This document shows positions 1 through 9,906 of a DNA stretch of 64,000 nt, one piece after another; position 1 is the stretch's first letter; each line of letters starts with the position of its first letter. The position numbers were made by a program, and so were the translations under genes. The stretch covers positions 80,203,992 to 80,267,991 of the forward strand of contig NC_060253.1 in the NCBI RefSeq assembly GCF_921293095.1, given 5' to 3'. Source of the stretch: Ischnura elegans (lineage: Eukaryota > Arthropoda > Insecta > Odonata > Coenagrionidae). The notes below the pieces were generated by a model. That model did no database searches. It was given only the letters and a program-made list of their open reading frames with translations, and was not told the DNA's origin.

Positions 1-3000
1 ATCCCGTGTGCTCCTGTTAAAAAAAATGGAATTTATTTCAAAGATTGCATAGAACGCTGATACGAACAACAATTTATGACGTTGGCAGCGGTATCTTTAA
101 AAACAGTGTCACCACCGGTAGAATTGATGATATTGTTTTTCCTTGTTGAGTTGTACCTATCGAACATCTTCAAATCAACGCATATTTAGCCAACATCTCT
201 TGTCGGATGACTAGAAAGCCTTCGAGTGAATGCAATGAGACTCACTTCACCATGCCGAACCCAGTCTTTGGGCGGTAAGTACGGAGAAAGCAAAGAGAGC
301 AGTGGAAGGAATGAACGCTCTATGTGAAAGATGGGATGAGTTCCTGAGCCAAAGACTTCGATTGGAGAGAACAAATGATTGGAGATGGACGCGAGACAAG
401 CATCAAGTACAAAGTCGAGGTTTGCAAACAACACGGGAATCATTTTCCTTCTTCCAATCATTGAGATGACGGAAACAATGGAATATTGACGCAGAATTCT
501 TTGCATTTGCAATTTCGAAGTCCTTTGCGGCAATAACGGCCAATCTACTCGAATGCGTGCTGCGAGCGTCGACCTTTATTCACAAATCGCGCTGACACCT
601 TGGAATCCAAAAGATTTTCTCACGGTCACAATAATTGAAGGTGCATTGTTCTTCAAACACTCTACGTAGGTTCCGTGAACCTACATCTCACGTTCCTCTA
701 CATTGCTTGCATATTTTCTTTTAGTTTTCAATTAAAAGCAGTCTTCAAAACGTTAAAATCATATTGTGCCTAGTATATGTAGGTAAAAAACTAATTTGAG
801 TTTCTATCTCTCCATTAAATTTTAGACGGAAATACCTGTTTTACTTCATTAGTATATGTCTTTACAAGTTAAATACAAAACGTCATTTATGTAACATTCA
901 AATTAAATCATCTATTTTAAACGAAAATGGTGCGGATGTTGACCTAAAAATATGTCTTTGTAAATAGCTAAGATATATCGAAGTGTTTTGTTGGGCTACA
1001 GAGGATATTTAAAAGAGAAAAAGTCAAAGAGCAAAAGGTAATGTATCCTCCTCAAGTCTTTTTATTCTTAAATAACTAATTTATATTATCCAGCGTAAAG
1101 AATTTCTTCAATAAATCGTAAGTAAGAGTAGAAGGGGAAAATAAATATGCTATTGGAGAAATAAAATAAATATGAGAATAAATTTAGGTAGTATTAATTT
1201 GCATTGAATGCAATGATATTATATTTATTCAAATTGAAGTGGGTAGAGCAAAATATAGAAGTGTTTCGCACCAATTTTATCAAAAAAAAAAAAGGTTTGA
1301 AAGAATTCTCAAGTGTTGAACACTCTCGAAGTGTCCTGATGAGAACTAAGTTTCCCTTCAACGAAGAAATGAAGCCGTTATTCATCATTCTTGGTATAGG
1401 AACTTTCATCTATCGTAGGCGACGCTCAAATGTGTATCAACATTCCTTAGTGTCATTTTGTAGGTTGTCTTTACTAATCGGTTTTTCCATAGTCGTCGTT
1501 CCTCCCACGTTGTGATTGAGGCCTCAAGCGCTCAGATGTGTCGGTAGCTTGACTACAGATTCACGAAGGTCTCGCGCTGATGTCATAAAACTTGTTACAA
1601 TTTAAATTCCCACAATTTAAAGGATTGTTGCCCTGCAATTTTATTTAATTGATAAATTCATATTGGAGATTATGCGTCAACATGGCACTCTTGCATTTCT
1701 TTCATATGTGCTGTAGGAGATGGTACAATTAGACGATGTACTGAAAGTATTTATAGATATTTTTATGATGGACAATTTAGGTGAAAACTTCTCCTGTGAT
1801 CAAGGGAGGTCATTATCGTAAGAAAATAATTATAATTGAGCTCTACCCGGCAAGCAATCGGCATTTTGCTGTGCAATAGCATGGTCTCAATTACGATGAA
1901 CTGTATGTAAAGAGAGAGAAAAAGATAGAATAATTACTCGTATACGCCATCAATAGTCCAAGCTCTACTCCACTGGCCTGGTTTCCTTTCAAATCCCATT
2001 TCCGCTTTTTGCATTGTTTCTTTCTCGAATATTTCTATGAGGCAAACGTTTTTTTTTCATCCCCTGAGGAGTTCCCGACTCATAATTGATAGATAGATGA
2101 AATCGAGCATTCCAATTCATTTCTCTTCATCCCTCTCCTCAAATTCTAATTTTTCCGTGAAAAAAAATAATTTCGCTCTCGAAGGCGCTTTCCCTCAAAG
2201 GTCCTGAAGACATTTTCCCACAGCAAAAGCCAGAAGACCCTGACACGCCTTAGCGATAATTATGAGTAACTCACTCACGCGAACCTATACGGAGCAGACT
2301 CTCATATATTGGAAGCCTTGGGGGCAACATCCAAATGCTATGGACGGTTTCGTTAAACCTCCGATTACGAGAAGACGCCCGTCTCATTCCAGGCAATAGG
2401 CACGGGACAGTCTGGTCCCCGTAAGAGTATAGGCTCCACTCTAACCATACGGGAAGGTCCGACCCAGTCAGAATTGGTTCCGGCGACGCGAAGCCGGCGA
2501 TCCAAAAAGTTCTCATACGGAGGAAGGTCGCGATTCCTTTGAGGAAATACATCTTTCTTCACTCCGAAGTCTCCGGTGCCCTTTCAACTTACCTACCCGA
2601 AACCCACCTTGACTTAATTTCGGATCATTTACTCCTATCGGCGCCTCGCAGAGTTTTTCCCCTTGCCACGAAGATGCTGCTCATGAGGGTAGGGAGACGG
2701 TGCCGGTCAGCCTAATTTGAGCAGGGGGAGCGGCACCACCCCTGTTATTGTTTCGGGTCGAGTGCAATTACACGGAATCCGGTCATTGAGCTTTCCGACG
2801 GAAATAAGGAATGGCCACTAACCATGGCATAGGGGCACATGGTACCTTATCTTTCTCTAGAGGTTTCTCGACCTGTTTTTCCTATTAGGCTCATTCAGAG
2901 GTTTTTCGCTAGCTTGCAATCAAATTAAAATTTTATAAAATTTAACCAATTCAGGCATGATATAACGGAAGCTCGACATATTGAAATTAAAGGGAGTTTC

Positions 3001-3208
3001 ACTTTCCCACAATTATTGTAAATCGTACGACGTATATATAATTATTTTCACGCATAAGTTTTGAAATATATAGAAGGATAGCTGGAAATTGATGTCATAA
3101 TTTTCAGAATAACACCAGAGGCAATCGAACAATTTAAATGTACCACCAAACTGTGTTTTTGCTTAACTTCAAGATTAACGTGACTACTATCGCAAGAGAG
3201 TAACATAG
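1..3208. other. AT-rich non-coding stretch with a GC-richer patch at about 2.27-2.85 kb
   Basis: No recognised gene or named repeat. A 115-codon minus-strand frame at 186-533 and two overlapping frames at 1194-1515 match no family I know and have no codon pattern setting them apart from chance. The patch at about 2270-2850 is richer in G+C than its flanks and is open on both strands, which may mark an old insertion of unknown type. Confidence 0.5.
2425..2715 (+). CDS. Unrecognised 96-codon open frame without an upstream ATG
   Basis: The plus frame between stop codons at 2422-2424 and 2713-2715 is open for 96 codons and rich in Arg and Leu. It has no ATG before its last third, so it would have to be an exon or a fragment of a mobile element. 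The minus strand of the same stretch is also open (2271-2552 and 2365-2562), as expected where G+C rises and stops become rare. I recognise no domain. Most likely this is a degraded repeat or chance. Confidence 0.12.
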   Translation, partial: EYRLHSNHTGRSDPVRIGSGDAKPAIQKVLIRRKVAIPLRKYIFLHSEVSGALSTYLPETHLDLISDHLLLSAPRRVFPLATKMLLMRVGRRCRSA

Positions 3209-3270
3209 TTTACACAGAAGTATTTTAAAAAATAACACGAAGATGGCAATATTCCACAAGTTTATTGTCT

Positions 3271-3308
3271 GTACTACGCGTTTCGACCGTTAGGTCATTA
3301 TCAAGTAC
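3271..3308 (-). ncRNA. Hammerhead-ribozyme-like motif, left arm
   Basis: This is the inverted copy of the motif at 3781-3818. Read on the minus strand: stem I GTAC, core TTGATAA, one extra T, stem II GACC/GGTC with loop TAAC, then GAAA, then ACGCGT enclosing stem III, and stem I GTAC. Activity is not established. Confidence 0.4.
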
Positions 3309-3780
3309 AAGAATGGTTGGTATGGGGTTGTATTTATATGGAACGGATGGGTAACAGGCGAAGGGGAAGTTGGGGAAGGCTATGCGTCATTGGGTGGAGC
3401 GCTTCGGGAATGGTATGGCCAGGAGTGGGGAATGTCCAAAAAATAGTTGCTCATTCATTAGTGAAATGCCTCCTTCTTGCACAATTTCCAATTTCTCCAA
3501 AGTGTCCAATCTTCGGCCTTTCGACTCCACGTTCGAGTTTGACCCGGAGATCGTCCACGTGGAGTCGAAAGGCCGAAGATTGGACACTTTGGAGAAATTG
3601 GAAATTGTGCAAGAAGGAGGCATTTCACTAATGAATGAGCAACTATTTTTTGGACATTCCCCACTCCTGGCCATACCATTCCCGAAGCGCTCCACCCAAT
3701 GACGCATACCCTTCCCCAACTTCCCCTTCGCCTGTTACCCATCCGTTCCATATAAATACAACCCCATACCAACCATTCTT

Positions 3781-3818
3781 GTACTTGATAATGACCTAAC
3801 GGTCGAAACGCGTAGTAC
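3781..3818 (+). ncRNA. Hammerhead-ribozyme-like motif, right arm
   Basis: Stem I is GTAC (3781-3784) with GTAC (3815-3818). The core TTGATAA (3785-3791) replaces the usual CTGANGA: positions 3 and 8 are T and A instead of C and G, which keeps their pair. One extra T (3792) precedes stem II, GACC (3793-3796) and GGTC (3801-3804). GAAA is at 3805-3808. The last A of GAAA with CGCGT makes the palindrome ACGCGT, so stem III is minimal in one molecule but could form 6 bp between two. PLEs are known to carry minimal type I hammerheads of this kind. The extra nucleotide and altered core make activity uncertain. Confidence 0.45.
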
Positions 3819-3922
3819 AGACAATAAACTTGTGGAATATTGCCATCTTCGTGTTATTTTTTAAAATACTTAGAATGTCATTCCACTACATAACGCCTGC
3901 TTCTGTTACTTTTACACAGAAG

Positions 3923-4540
3923 CCCTGTAACAAATATTTTCGTTGTACCTCTTTTCATTTTTTTCTCCTCTTTGCCATCAAATTTCTTCTGTAAAGAGTG
4001 GGTGCCCATTTGATCAGTTAGGTTAACCTTTGCTCATTATTGCATGTTGAATAGAGTTTTCATTGTGTGGTTACTTCCACTATTGGTATATCATAGCTGC
4101 CAACGTTGAAAAGTCTGGAACATTCATATTAACGTGAAATCAATCCGTATATAGTTATGATAGAATTATTCTGTAGAGGAAACTTGAAGTCTTCCTCATC
4201 TAAGTCTCTGAGAGAAAAGATAGTTCAAGAGTTATGACAGGGAACAAAACACGTAACAAGATAAGAGCCAGTGAAGGAAAATTGTTCAAAGCATTGGAAG
4301 AGCAGAAGAGGTCTTATATCGTAGGAGGTCTGATGATTAGCTCCCTTGGATAACACTATTGCTGTAATATAATTAGTGAAATGTGTAAAACCTAATCTTG
4401 TAACAAGTTCTTCATTGGTTCATAAAAATTTTAACTTTTTCTTCTTCCCTATGGAAAAAGCCATGGAGAATCATTGTGAACTTTGTTGAAGATTCTACTA
4501 AAAGATAATGTTTCGAATGTCCAACATTATTATTAGTACT
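3923..4540. other. AT-rich stretch, nothing recognised
   Basis: Read on both strands; no ORF, repeat pair or structural element that I can support. Confidence 0.5.
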
Positions 4541-4700
4541 GATTTCAGTCGAGTTGTAATTATAATGAATTTTTCATGTGCAAAAACTCAATCATACAGA
4601 TACTTCCCACACTGATACTTGCCTTGAGCTTTTTCAAGCATATTTATCGAAGTAAATTATTCATTATTGAGTGTTTTATATTCTTTAAGATTTGAATCTT
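4541..4700 (+). repeat. Diverged direct repeat, copy 1 of 2
   Basis: About 155 bp here recurs at 5355-5515 in the same orientation, beginning with a shared CGAGTTGTAATTATAATG and ending near TTTTATATTCT. The copies differ by scattered substitutions and small indels, so the duplication is old. No coding content or terminal repeats are visible. Confidence 0.7.
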
Positions 4701-5354
4701 ATGAATACATCTCGATCAACCTTAAATATCTCCGCTGACTCAAAATTGAGCCACTGGAATGTAGGGTTCTTCATTGGTCCAGCTTCATTTGCATCCGTCT
4801 AACCCATATTAAAATGCTCTGGAGGAAGGATGAAAGCGTTTTGGGATCAATGTTTCCATATTCTCCGTAGGGAAGCCACACACAGATGTTAAATCGGAGC
4901 GTCAATTAGAACTGACTACCAAGCACCTTTTTAAAAATTCAAAATTCTAGGTTTCCGCCGCACAAAAAAACGTAGCGATACGTATTTTTCCCTCGTTTTA
5001 TTCTGAGAAACATTTCTGTCCTTAGGTACACTGGCAATCGACCACTCAAGCAATATGCATAATCCGGCAATAAAGATTTTTATCTACGAATCCATCCATC
5101 GACTCCACGGTCGAGGAGAGAGAAACGCCGTGGGTTCCTCCAGTCCAGTTGGTTACGCTCTTACCTCGATTCCTCTCACCTCTTCCGATTGACTACATAT
5201 ATCTCTTACTTCATCTTCGAATCCAACATGTTCTATCATTAACGTCAGACATTTTACTTTACGTTGCAATAGATACATCGTTTATTTTAACTGAACTGGA
5301 TGAGGCTTTCAGTAGCCTCCTCTTTCCCCAGCCAAGTGCTTCACAGTACAGAAA

Positions 5355-5515
5355 TGCTGATTTCAGATTATTCGAGTTGTAATTATAATGAATTTTTCAT
5401 GTGCAAAAACTCGATCATACGGACACTTCCCAATGCCTTGAGCTTTGTTGAGCATATTTATGGAGATTAACTATTCTTCATTTAGTGTTTTATATTCTCT
5501 AAGACCTGAATCTAC
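5355..5515 (+). repeat. Diverged direct repeat, copy 2 of 2
   Basis: Partner of the repeat at 4541-4700. The shared part starts at GCTGATTTCAG and runs to a TTTTATATTCT-type end. The roughly 650 bp between the copies are not repeated, so this looks like two insertions of one family rather than a simple tandem array. Confidence 0.7.
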
Positions 5516-6185
5516 AATATGTATATATATCTTTGTTTCAATTACCTGAACAAAATAATAAAACATTAATTGTAAATTAATTAACAATTAATTGATAATC
5601 AATTAATTAAAATAATTGCTCAATGAGTTAATCTATATTACAATTTTAAAGTACAGCCTAGTGCTCTCACTGACTTTGGAAGTAGAGTGGGAAGAATTTT
5701 TGGAATGTATTGCTGCACTTAAAAAATATACATATTACATCACAGAGTTATTGAACTTAAATACTGATGCAGAAAAATAATAATATGATCAGTCCTGATA
5801 CTGCAGATTGAATAGGTTTAGCTTAACTTTTTCAGATGTGAATAATATACTCATTTATCTAAAATTTCAACTAAAATTTAGAATGGAAAAAGATTAATTT
5901 CTCATGAATAATAATAGCAGGCAGCTATTTAAGTAAAACGCACCTAAAGACTTCAAATTTTGCTAAATAATTATTATAAAAACGTGAAATATCATTTTTT
6001 ATTGTTATAAATGTAGTAGACCTTTTCGTTATTTATTAACATTCAGATCATAAAGGTAAATCTGAGAACATGATGAGGTAACACTTTCGAATTTACGTTA
6101 CAGGAGAATTTTAGCATTATTCTACTCTGCATAATATCAAATTTAAAAAATGAAAGAATTAAGTTTTAAACATGCAATAGGTCAC
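5516..6185. other. Very AT-rich stretch, nothing recognised
   Basis: Runs of AT dinucleotides near 5520 and interleaved TTAATTAA-like palindromes at about 5570-5610. No gene or named element. Confidence 0.5.
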
Positions 6186-6187
6186 AA

Positions 6188-6275
6188 AAAAGAGTGGTAA
6201 ATTTAGAATGATACCTACGTCATCTGTAGCAACTGTCAAATAGTGTGTGATTATTGAACTCCTTCAAATATCTTA
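6188..6275 (-). repeat. Dispersed repeat, copy 1 (partner at 7655-7745)
   Basis: About 85 bp around AACTGTCAAATA align with 7655-7745 in the same orientation, with substitutions throughout. On the minus strand both read as similar short peptides (a TVFDS or TLFDS core followed by several Arg), so a degraded coding fragment of a mobile element is possible. No family was recognised. Confidence 0.55.
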
Positions 6276-6994
6276 GCATAGTATAACTTTGCATTAAGTC
6301 GAAACTTTTAAAATGCCATTACTTTCTTTTTCTCCTAGCAAAAGAGTAATTTATCACGATAGAACTCGTTGTAGGGCCATAAAAATATATGGAAGGATTA
6401 TCCTTTATTTTCAACCCCCAAAGAGATTCGGACTGAGGATGGTACTCAATATTTTTTCTCCTATACAATACCTGCAGTTGGCCGATAACTGGAGGATCGA
6501 AATGCGCACTGCCGTAATAATTATTTCTCGACTCCAAAAAAGGAGGAAAAGGCTCATACGCCCGTGAGAGAAATAAAGAGTGTGGCAGGGAGGCGGTTGG
6601 AGGGATTGTTCGGTGGTTGGTGAAAGCATCGGGTGTGGGAAAGGAGGATAGAAGAATGTTTTTGGCGGTGGTGGAAATTACACGAAAACGTTCCAGTTGT
6701 GGCCCATCGAAGAGACCCTTCGGAAGATGAGACCCCTCCCCTGGCTCACGAGATAATTGTTTTGGGATGGGGCGGGCTGCGATCTGGCGAAGCAGGAAGG
6801 TGGTGGGTGGTGGAAAGGCAATAATTGTGGGTGAAGGTAGACCTCGAAAAAGTAGGGGGATTCCTAAGGGTAGAGAGGAGGGAAGGGAGGAATGGAATAA
6901 GGAATGAAATCATACGATTGGTTGCATAAGGATATGGAGCAGTATTGTCGAATGGGAAATATTATTAAAATAGGCTTTCAAGATAACCAGCGGG

Positions 6995-7110
6995 GATAAG
7001 TGCTCACCTGTAGGTTGCGGGTTCGAGTCCCGCCTAGATATCCAGGGCACAAGTGGTTTTAATTGAGTTTGATTTTCTAGTCTTTAAATGTCTTTTATGT
7101 AATTGGGGGC
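6995..7110 (+). repeat. tRNA-derived SINE-like fragment
   Basis: A pol III B box (GGTTCGAGTCC, 7020-7030) lies in a tRNA-like context, followed by CGCC and an unrelated body. An (ATT)-rich tail follows at about 7130-7165. The A-box side is degenerate and the cloverleaf incomplete, so this is not a functional tRNA gene. The head resembles that of the minus-strand SINE at 21.4-21.6 kb. Confidence 0.55.
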
Positions 7111-7494
7111 ACTTGTAAGCAATATGGAAATTGTTACTATTATTGCTATTATTATTAGTGAATATTTTCATTTCGTACTAATGAGTCAAAATATCAAATG
7201 ATGCTGGTGCAGAAATTGGTTTGCAACCGAAAATCAGGAAAAACCTAATCGTATATTATTCCATTTTCTTATATTTCATTACTTTAAGCCTCAATATAAC
7301 AAAATGTGAATTTCAAACCTTATGCCTTTTTCTGGAGTGACCTTTACCTGCACTAATCCAAGCTCAACTTTGGCCTGAAACACTAATGTGTAACTACAAT
7401 GTGACAAAACAAACAAATACAACTACAATTATTAATGGAAATTATTTTAAATGGCATACATATTTTTTTACAAGCCTCTTCGTCATCATCGACA

Positions 7495-7570
7495 ATACTC
7501 TCAATCATGTCATTCTGCTCTCAACTCAATTCTTCCATCAGCTAATATTTGTATGATAATGCATTTCTGG
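7495..7570 (-). pseudogene. Non-LTR retrotransposon 3'-end fragment
   Basis: On the minus strand the sequence reads LADGRIELRAE then stops, close to the end of the RT fragment at 36.2 kb (LADRRIEWRTASNQS). It is the extreme C-terminal tail of the same non-LTR reverse-transcriptase family, truncated and broken by stops. Confidence 0.45.
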
Positions 7571-7654
7571 CTAGTACTAACTAGCACATTTCATTTCATC
7601 AATTATTTCTCATGATGAGGCTTTCTTGGCCATAATGTCTACTTTCCAGAATCC

Positions 7655-7745
7655 TTAGAATGAGCGGTAAAGTTAGAAAGAGTCATACGTCGTCTGAAAT
7701 AACTGTCAAATACTGTGTGCTTTTTGAACTTCTTCAATTCATAAG
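7655..7745 (-). repeat. Dispersed repeat, copy 2 (partner at 6188-6275)
   Basis: See the copy at 6188-6275. Here it lies inside a 73-codon minus-strand frame (7639-7860) with no recognised domain. The RT-tail fragment at 7495-7570 lies just 3' of it on the same strand, so both may belong to one degraded LINE. Confidence 0.55.
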
Positions 7746-8194
7746 TATCGCGCGTGATTTGGTGGAAATCCTTTGTAGTAGGAGTTGAAGGAATTAAAAC
7801 GTTGCTTTTTCCGCATGGTGTTCCATTCTTTCCGACTACGCTACCGTTACAGAGTAACACCTTGATAATGTTACTTTGTTAACTATGGTTGGAAACATAA
7901 AACCTGTTAATATCCTGATGCGATTTCTCTTATAAATACCGTTTATTCTTATAACCTTAGGGTGCAGCAATATTTCTAATAAAAACTGGCGAAGGGTTTC
8001 CCGCGACCCGGATCATATATAGTATCGTTGCCATCACCTATTGCAAGAACAGAATATAATTATAAAAACAAATAAATTATATAATAATGAAATATGGTTA
8101 TAATTAATCCACAGATATTTTTTGTTCTTTTTGTTGTTGCTTTCATGTTATAGCGTATAAATTATTGCTTATCAAAGCCCTCAGCTAAATGGTA

Positions 8195-8515
8195 CATTAA
8201 TAAATACGGTGGTGTTTTGGATGTGTCGATCGACAGCTGAGGTAATTTGCGCCATGAGGGAAGGGTGGGTAACGAAGGGTGAAGAAAAACCCGGCGTCAG
8301 CATTTGCCTTCTCTTAACGAAAGGCGCCAAGGGACCACGGCTGAACGTCCCATCCAACGGACGGAGTGTTGCGTATGGAATGTCCTCCACACTTCATTCA
8401 AGTAGGGATCGAGGAGCGGTTTCTGAAAATTCTCTACCGCTGCCGAGATTTGAACCTGGACTATCTGTATAGAAAGCCAACGCACTAGCTTTCACACCAA
8501 CTCGATCCCCTAATA
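8195..8515 (-). repeat. tRNA-derived SINE (about 320 bp)
   Basis: On the minus strand, a tRNA-like head starts near 8512 with an A-box-like segment (AGTTGGTGTGAAAGCTAG) and a B box (GGTTCAAATCTC, about 8447-8458). A body follows with the segment GGGACGTTCAGCCGTGGTCC, a kind common in arthropod SINEs. The 3' end is near 8195. Minus ORFs of 62-69 codons here are by-products of the SINE. It is moderately diverged and no target-site duplication could be fixed. Confidence 0.75.
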
Positions 8516-9639
8516 AGTTAGGGGACTACCAAAAGTTGTTAACATAGAAGGTAATCATTTAGTTATTTTAGACACGTGATGTCCTACGCATCCGGTCTGC
8601 ATACCACACTTTTTTTTAGGGTTACACATAAAAAGGAGGAATATCACGTGATGAGAAACGCAAGAGAGTGAGAAGGGTGGCTAGGAAAAGTGGGGGTGGA
8701 TGTGTTGTATGTCGATCGGAGAAGAGAACGTTTGGCATTCAAGATGTCGACGCCTCCGGCAGGGACTCTCTTGGCACACGCCCTACCATTCAGGGCATCC
8801 CGAGAAAGGCAGGCCCTGGCAATTATTATGCTTAATCCATATGCCGCTCTCGATTTCTGAAGGATAATTTTTGACTCGGAGCCGAATTGAGAATGAGAAA
8901 CTTTTGGACAGCATTCATCATTTCGTGGATTCATCGCTTCGGTGCCTCAAGCGACTATACCCTTATGTCCAAGGCTGCGCTACCAGATGGCTTCAAACCT
9001 TACGGGATATTTCTCCGTGAGAAACGATGATGGAATGGAATAATCGAGGCAGAGGTTAAGGAGTACCGATTGAAAGTAGTTAATTTATTCTACTGAGGCG
9101 TGATTCTTATCCAAAATCATGAAAACAGAAAATAAATTAGATTTGTATGCATTATTGTAAGTATTTTGTAAGCATTGAAAAAGGATCAGTGAACCCGGTC
9201 CACTGCGCTGTCCTTTACTTTGTGTAATTAAGTTTATGTGCTGTAAAATTACTGCATTTAAACATGGTTTAACAAAAATTGAAGTCATTCTAATATGTAT
9301 TATGAGAATCAAGTTATTACGATCACCCGATTTGTATCCTGGCACCTTTCCTTCAACTCTCACCTTACTTTCACTTACTCTATGCTGCACCTATGTTCAT
9401 TATCCATATTTTATACTTCATTTGCAACTGAAGATTCTAATTTGGTTTTGAAGAAGGCAATGTTTACTTTGGCGTTGAAATTTTTCTTTTTGAAAATATC
9501 ACCTTGTAGTCATACATTACATTTCTAAATTCAAAACCCGTAACATTTGGAACCATGATATAAATCCACAACGCAATGTTCTGAGAAAAACTCACAAAGT
9601 AAATCAAGGGCTAAATTTCTAATGAAGGACACGAGCATA

Positions 9640-9806
9640 CAAGAAAGGGTAATGTATGATCTTAGATTTTCCCGGCGTATCAGTTGCAGAAAGGTTTCTC
9701 GGGTTTTCCACCGGTTGATGTCGTCCATGTCTCCCATGTCTCTTGGGAGACATGGACGACATCAACCGGTGGAAAACCCGAGAAACCTTTCTGCAAGAAA
9801 GGGTAA
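9640..9806. mobile_element. Short foldback element with 13-bp flanking duplication and perfect 53-bp arms
   Basis: 9684-9736 and 9744-9796 are perfect reverse complements (53 bp) around the 7-nt loop 9737-9743. CAAGAAAGGGTAA is present at 9640-9652 and 9794-9806, which reads as a 13-bp target-site duplication; the right copy overlaps the arm end by three bases. Between the left duplication and left arm is a 31-nt single-sided extension (9653-9683) containing TTTTCCCGGCG. The design matches the elements at 3.2, 16.7 and 33.0 kb. Perfect arms suggest recent insertion or ongoing arm conversion. Confidence 0.75.
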
Positions 9807-9906
9807 GGTTGCGCCTCAAATGTTGGTGCTCAGGAAACCAATCCCAGGAAAACGCACAGGGGCGATATCAATAATGTCAATTTCTAGAGAGAAAAAGGAA
9901 TAAATA

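Larger units (their letters stand above)
3209..3922. mobile_element. Foldback element: 654-bp near-perfect palindrome with 12-bp flanking duplication (Penelope-like pLTR pair)
   Basis: Bases 3218-3871 form a near-perfect inverted repeat, arms about 315 bp around a central spacer of roughly 24 nt near 3544. The 12-mer TTTACACAGAAG occurs at 3209-3220 and again at 3911-3922, as expected of a target-site duplication. The right side has a 39-nt extension (3872-3910) absent from the left arm. Each arm carries a hammerhead-like motif. Mirror-image ORFs of 104 and 110 codons on both strands follow from the palindrome and are not genes. Paired inverted termini, duplications of about 12 bp and hammerhead motifs fit Penelope-like retroelements (PLEs). 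No reverse transcriptase is present, so this is a non-autonomous remnant. The class is inference; the palindrome and direct repeat are seen directly. Confidence 0.7.

Noticed and set aside
3317..3772. Pairs of 104- and 110-codon ORFs with near-identical proteins on opposite strands
   Set aside because: They are mirror readings of the two arms of the palindrome, with no codon or domain support.
9684..9796. Possible hammerhead in the 53-bp arms (GGACGA ... GGTGGAAA)
   Set aside because: Positions 3 and 4 do not fit and no stem III closing base is found, so it is only called a hairpin.
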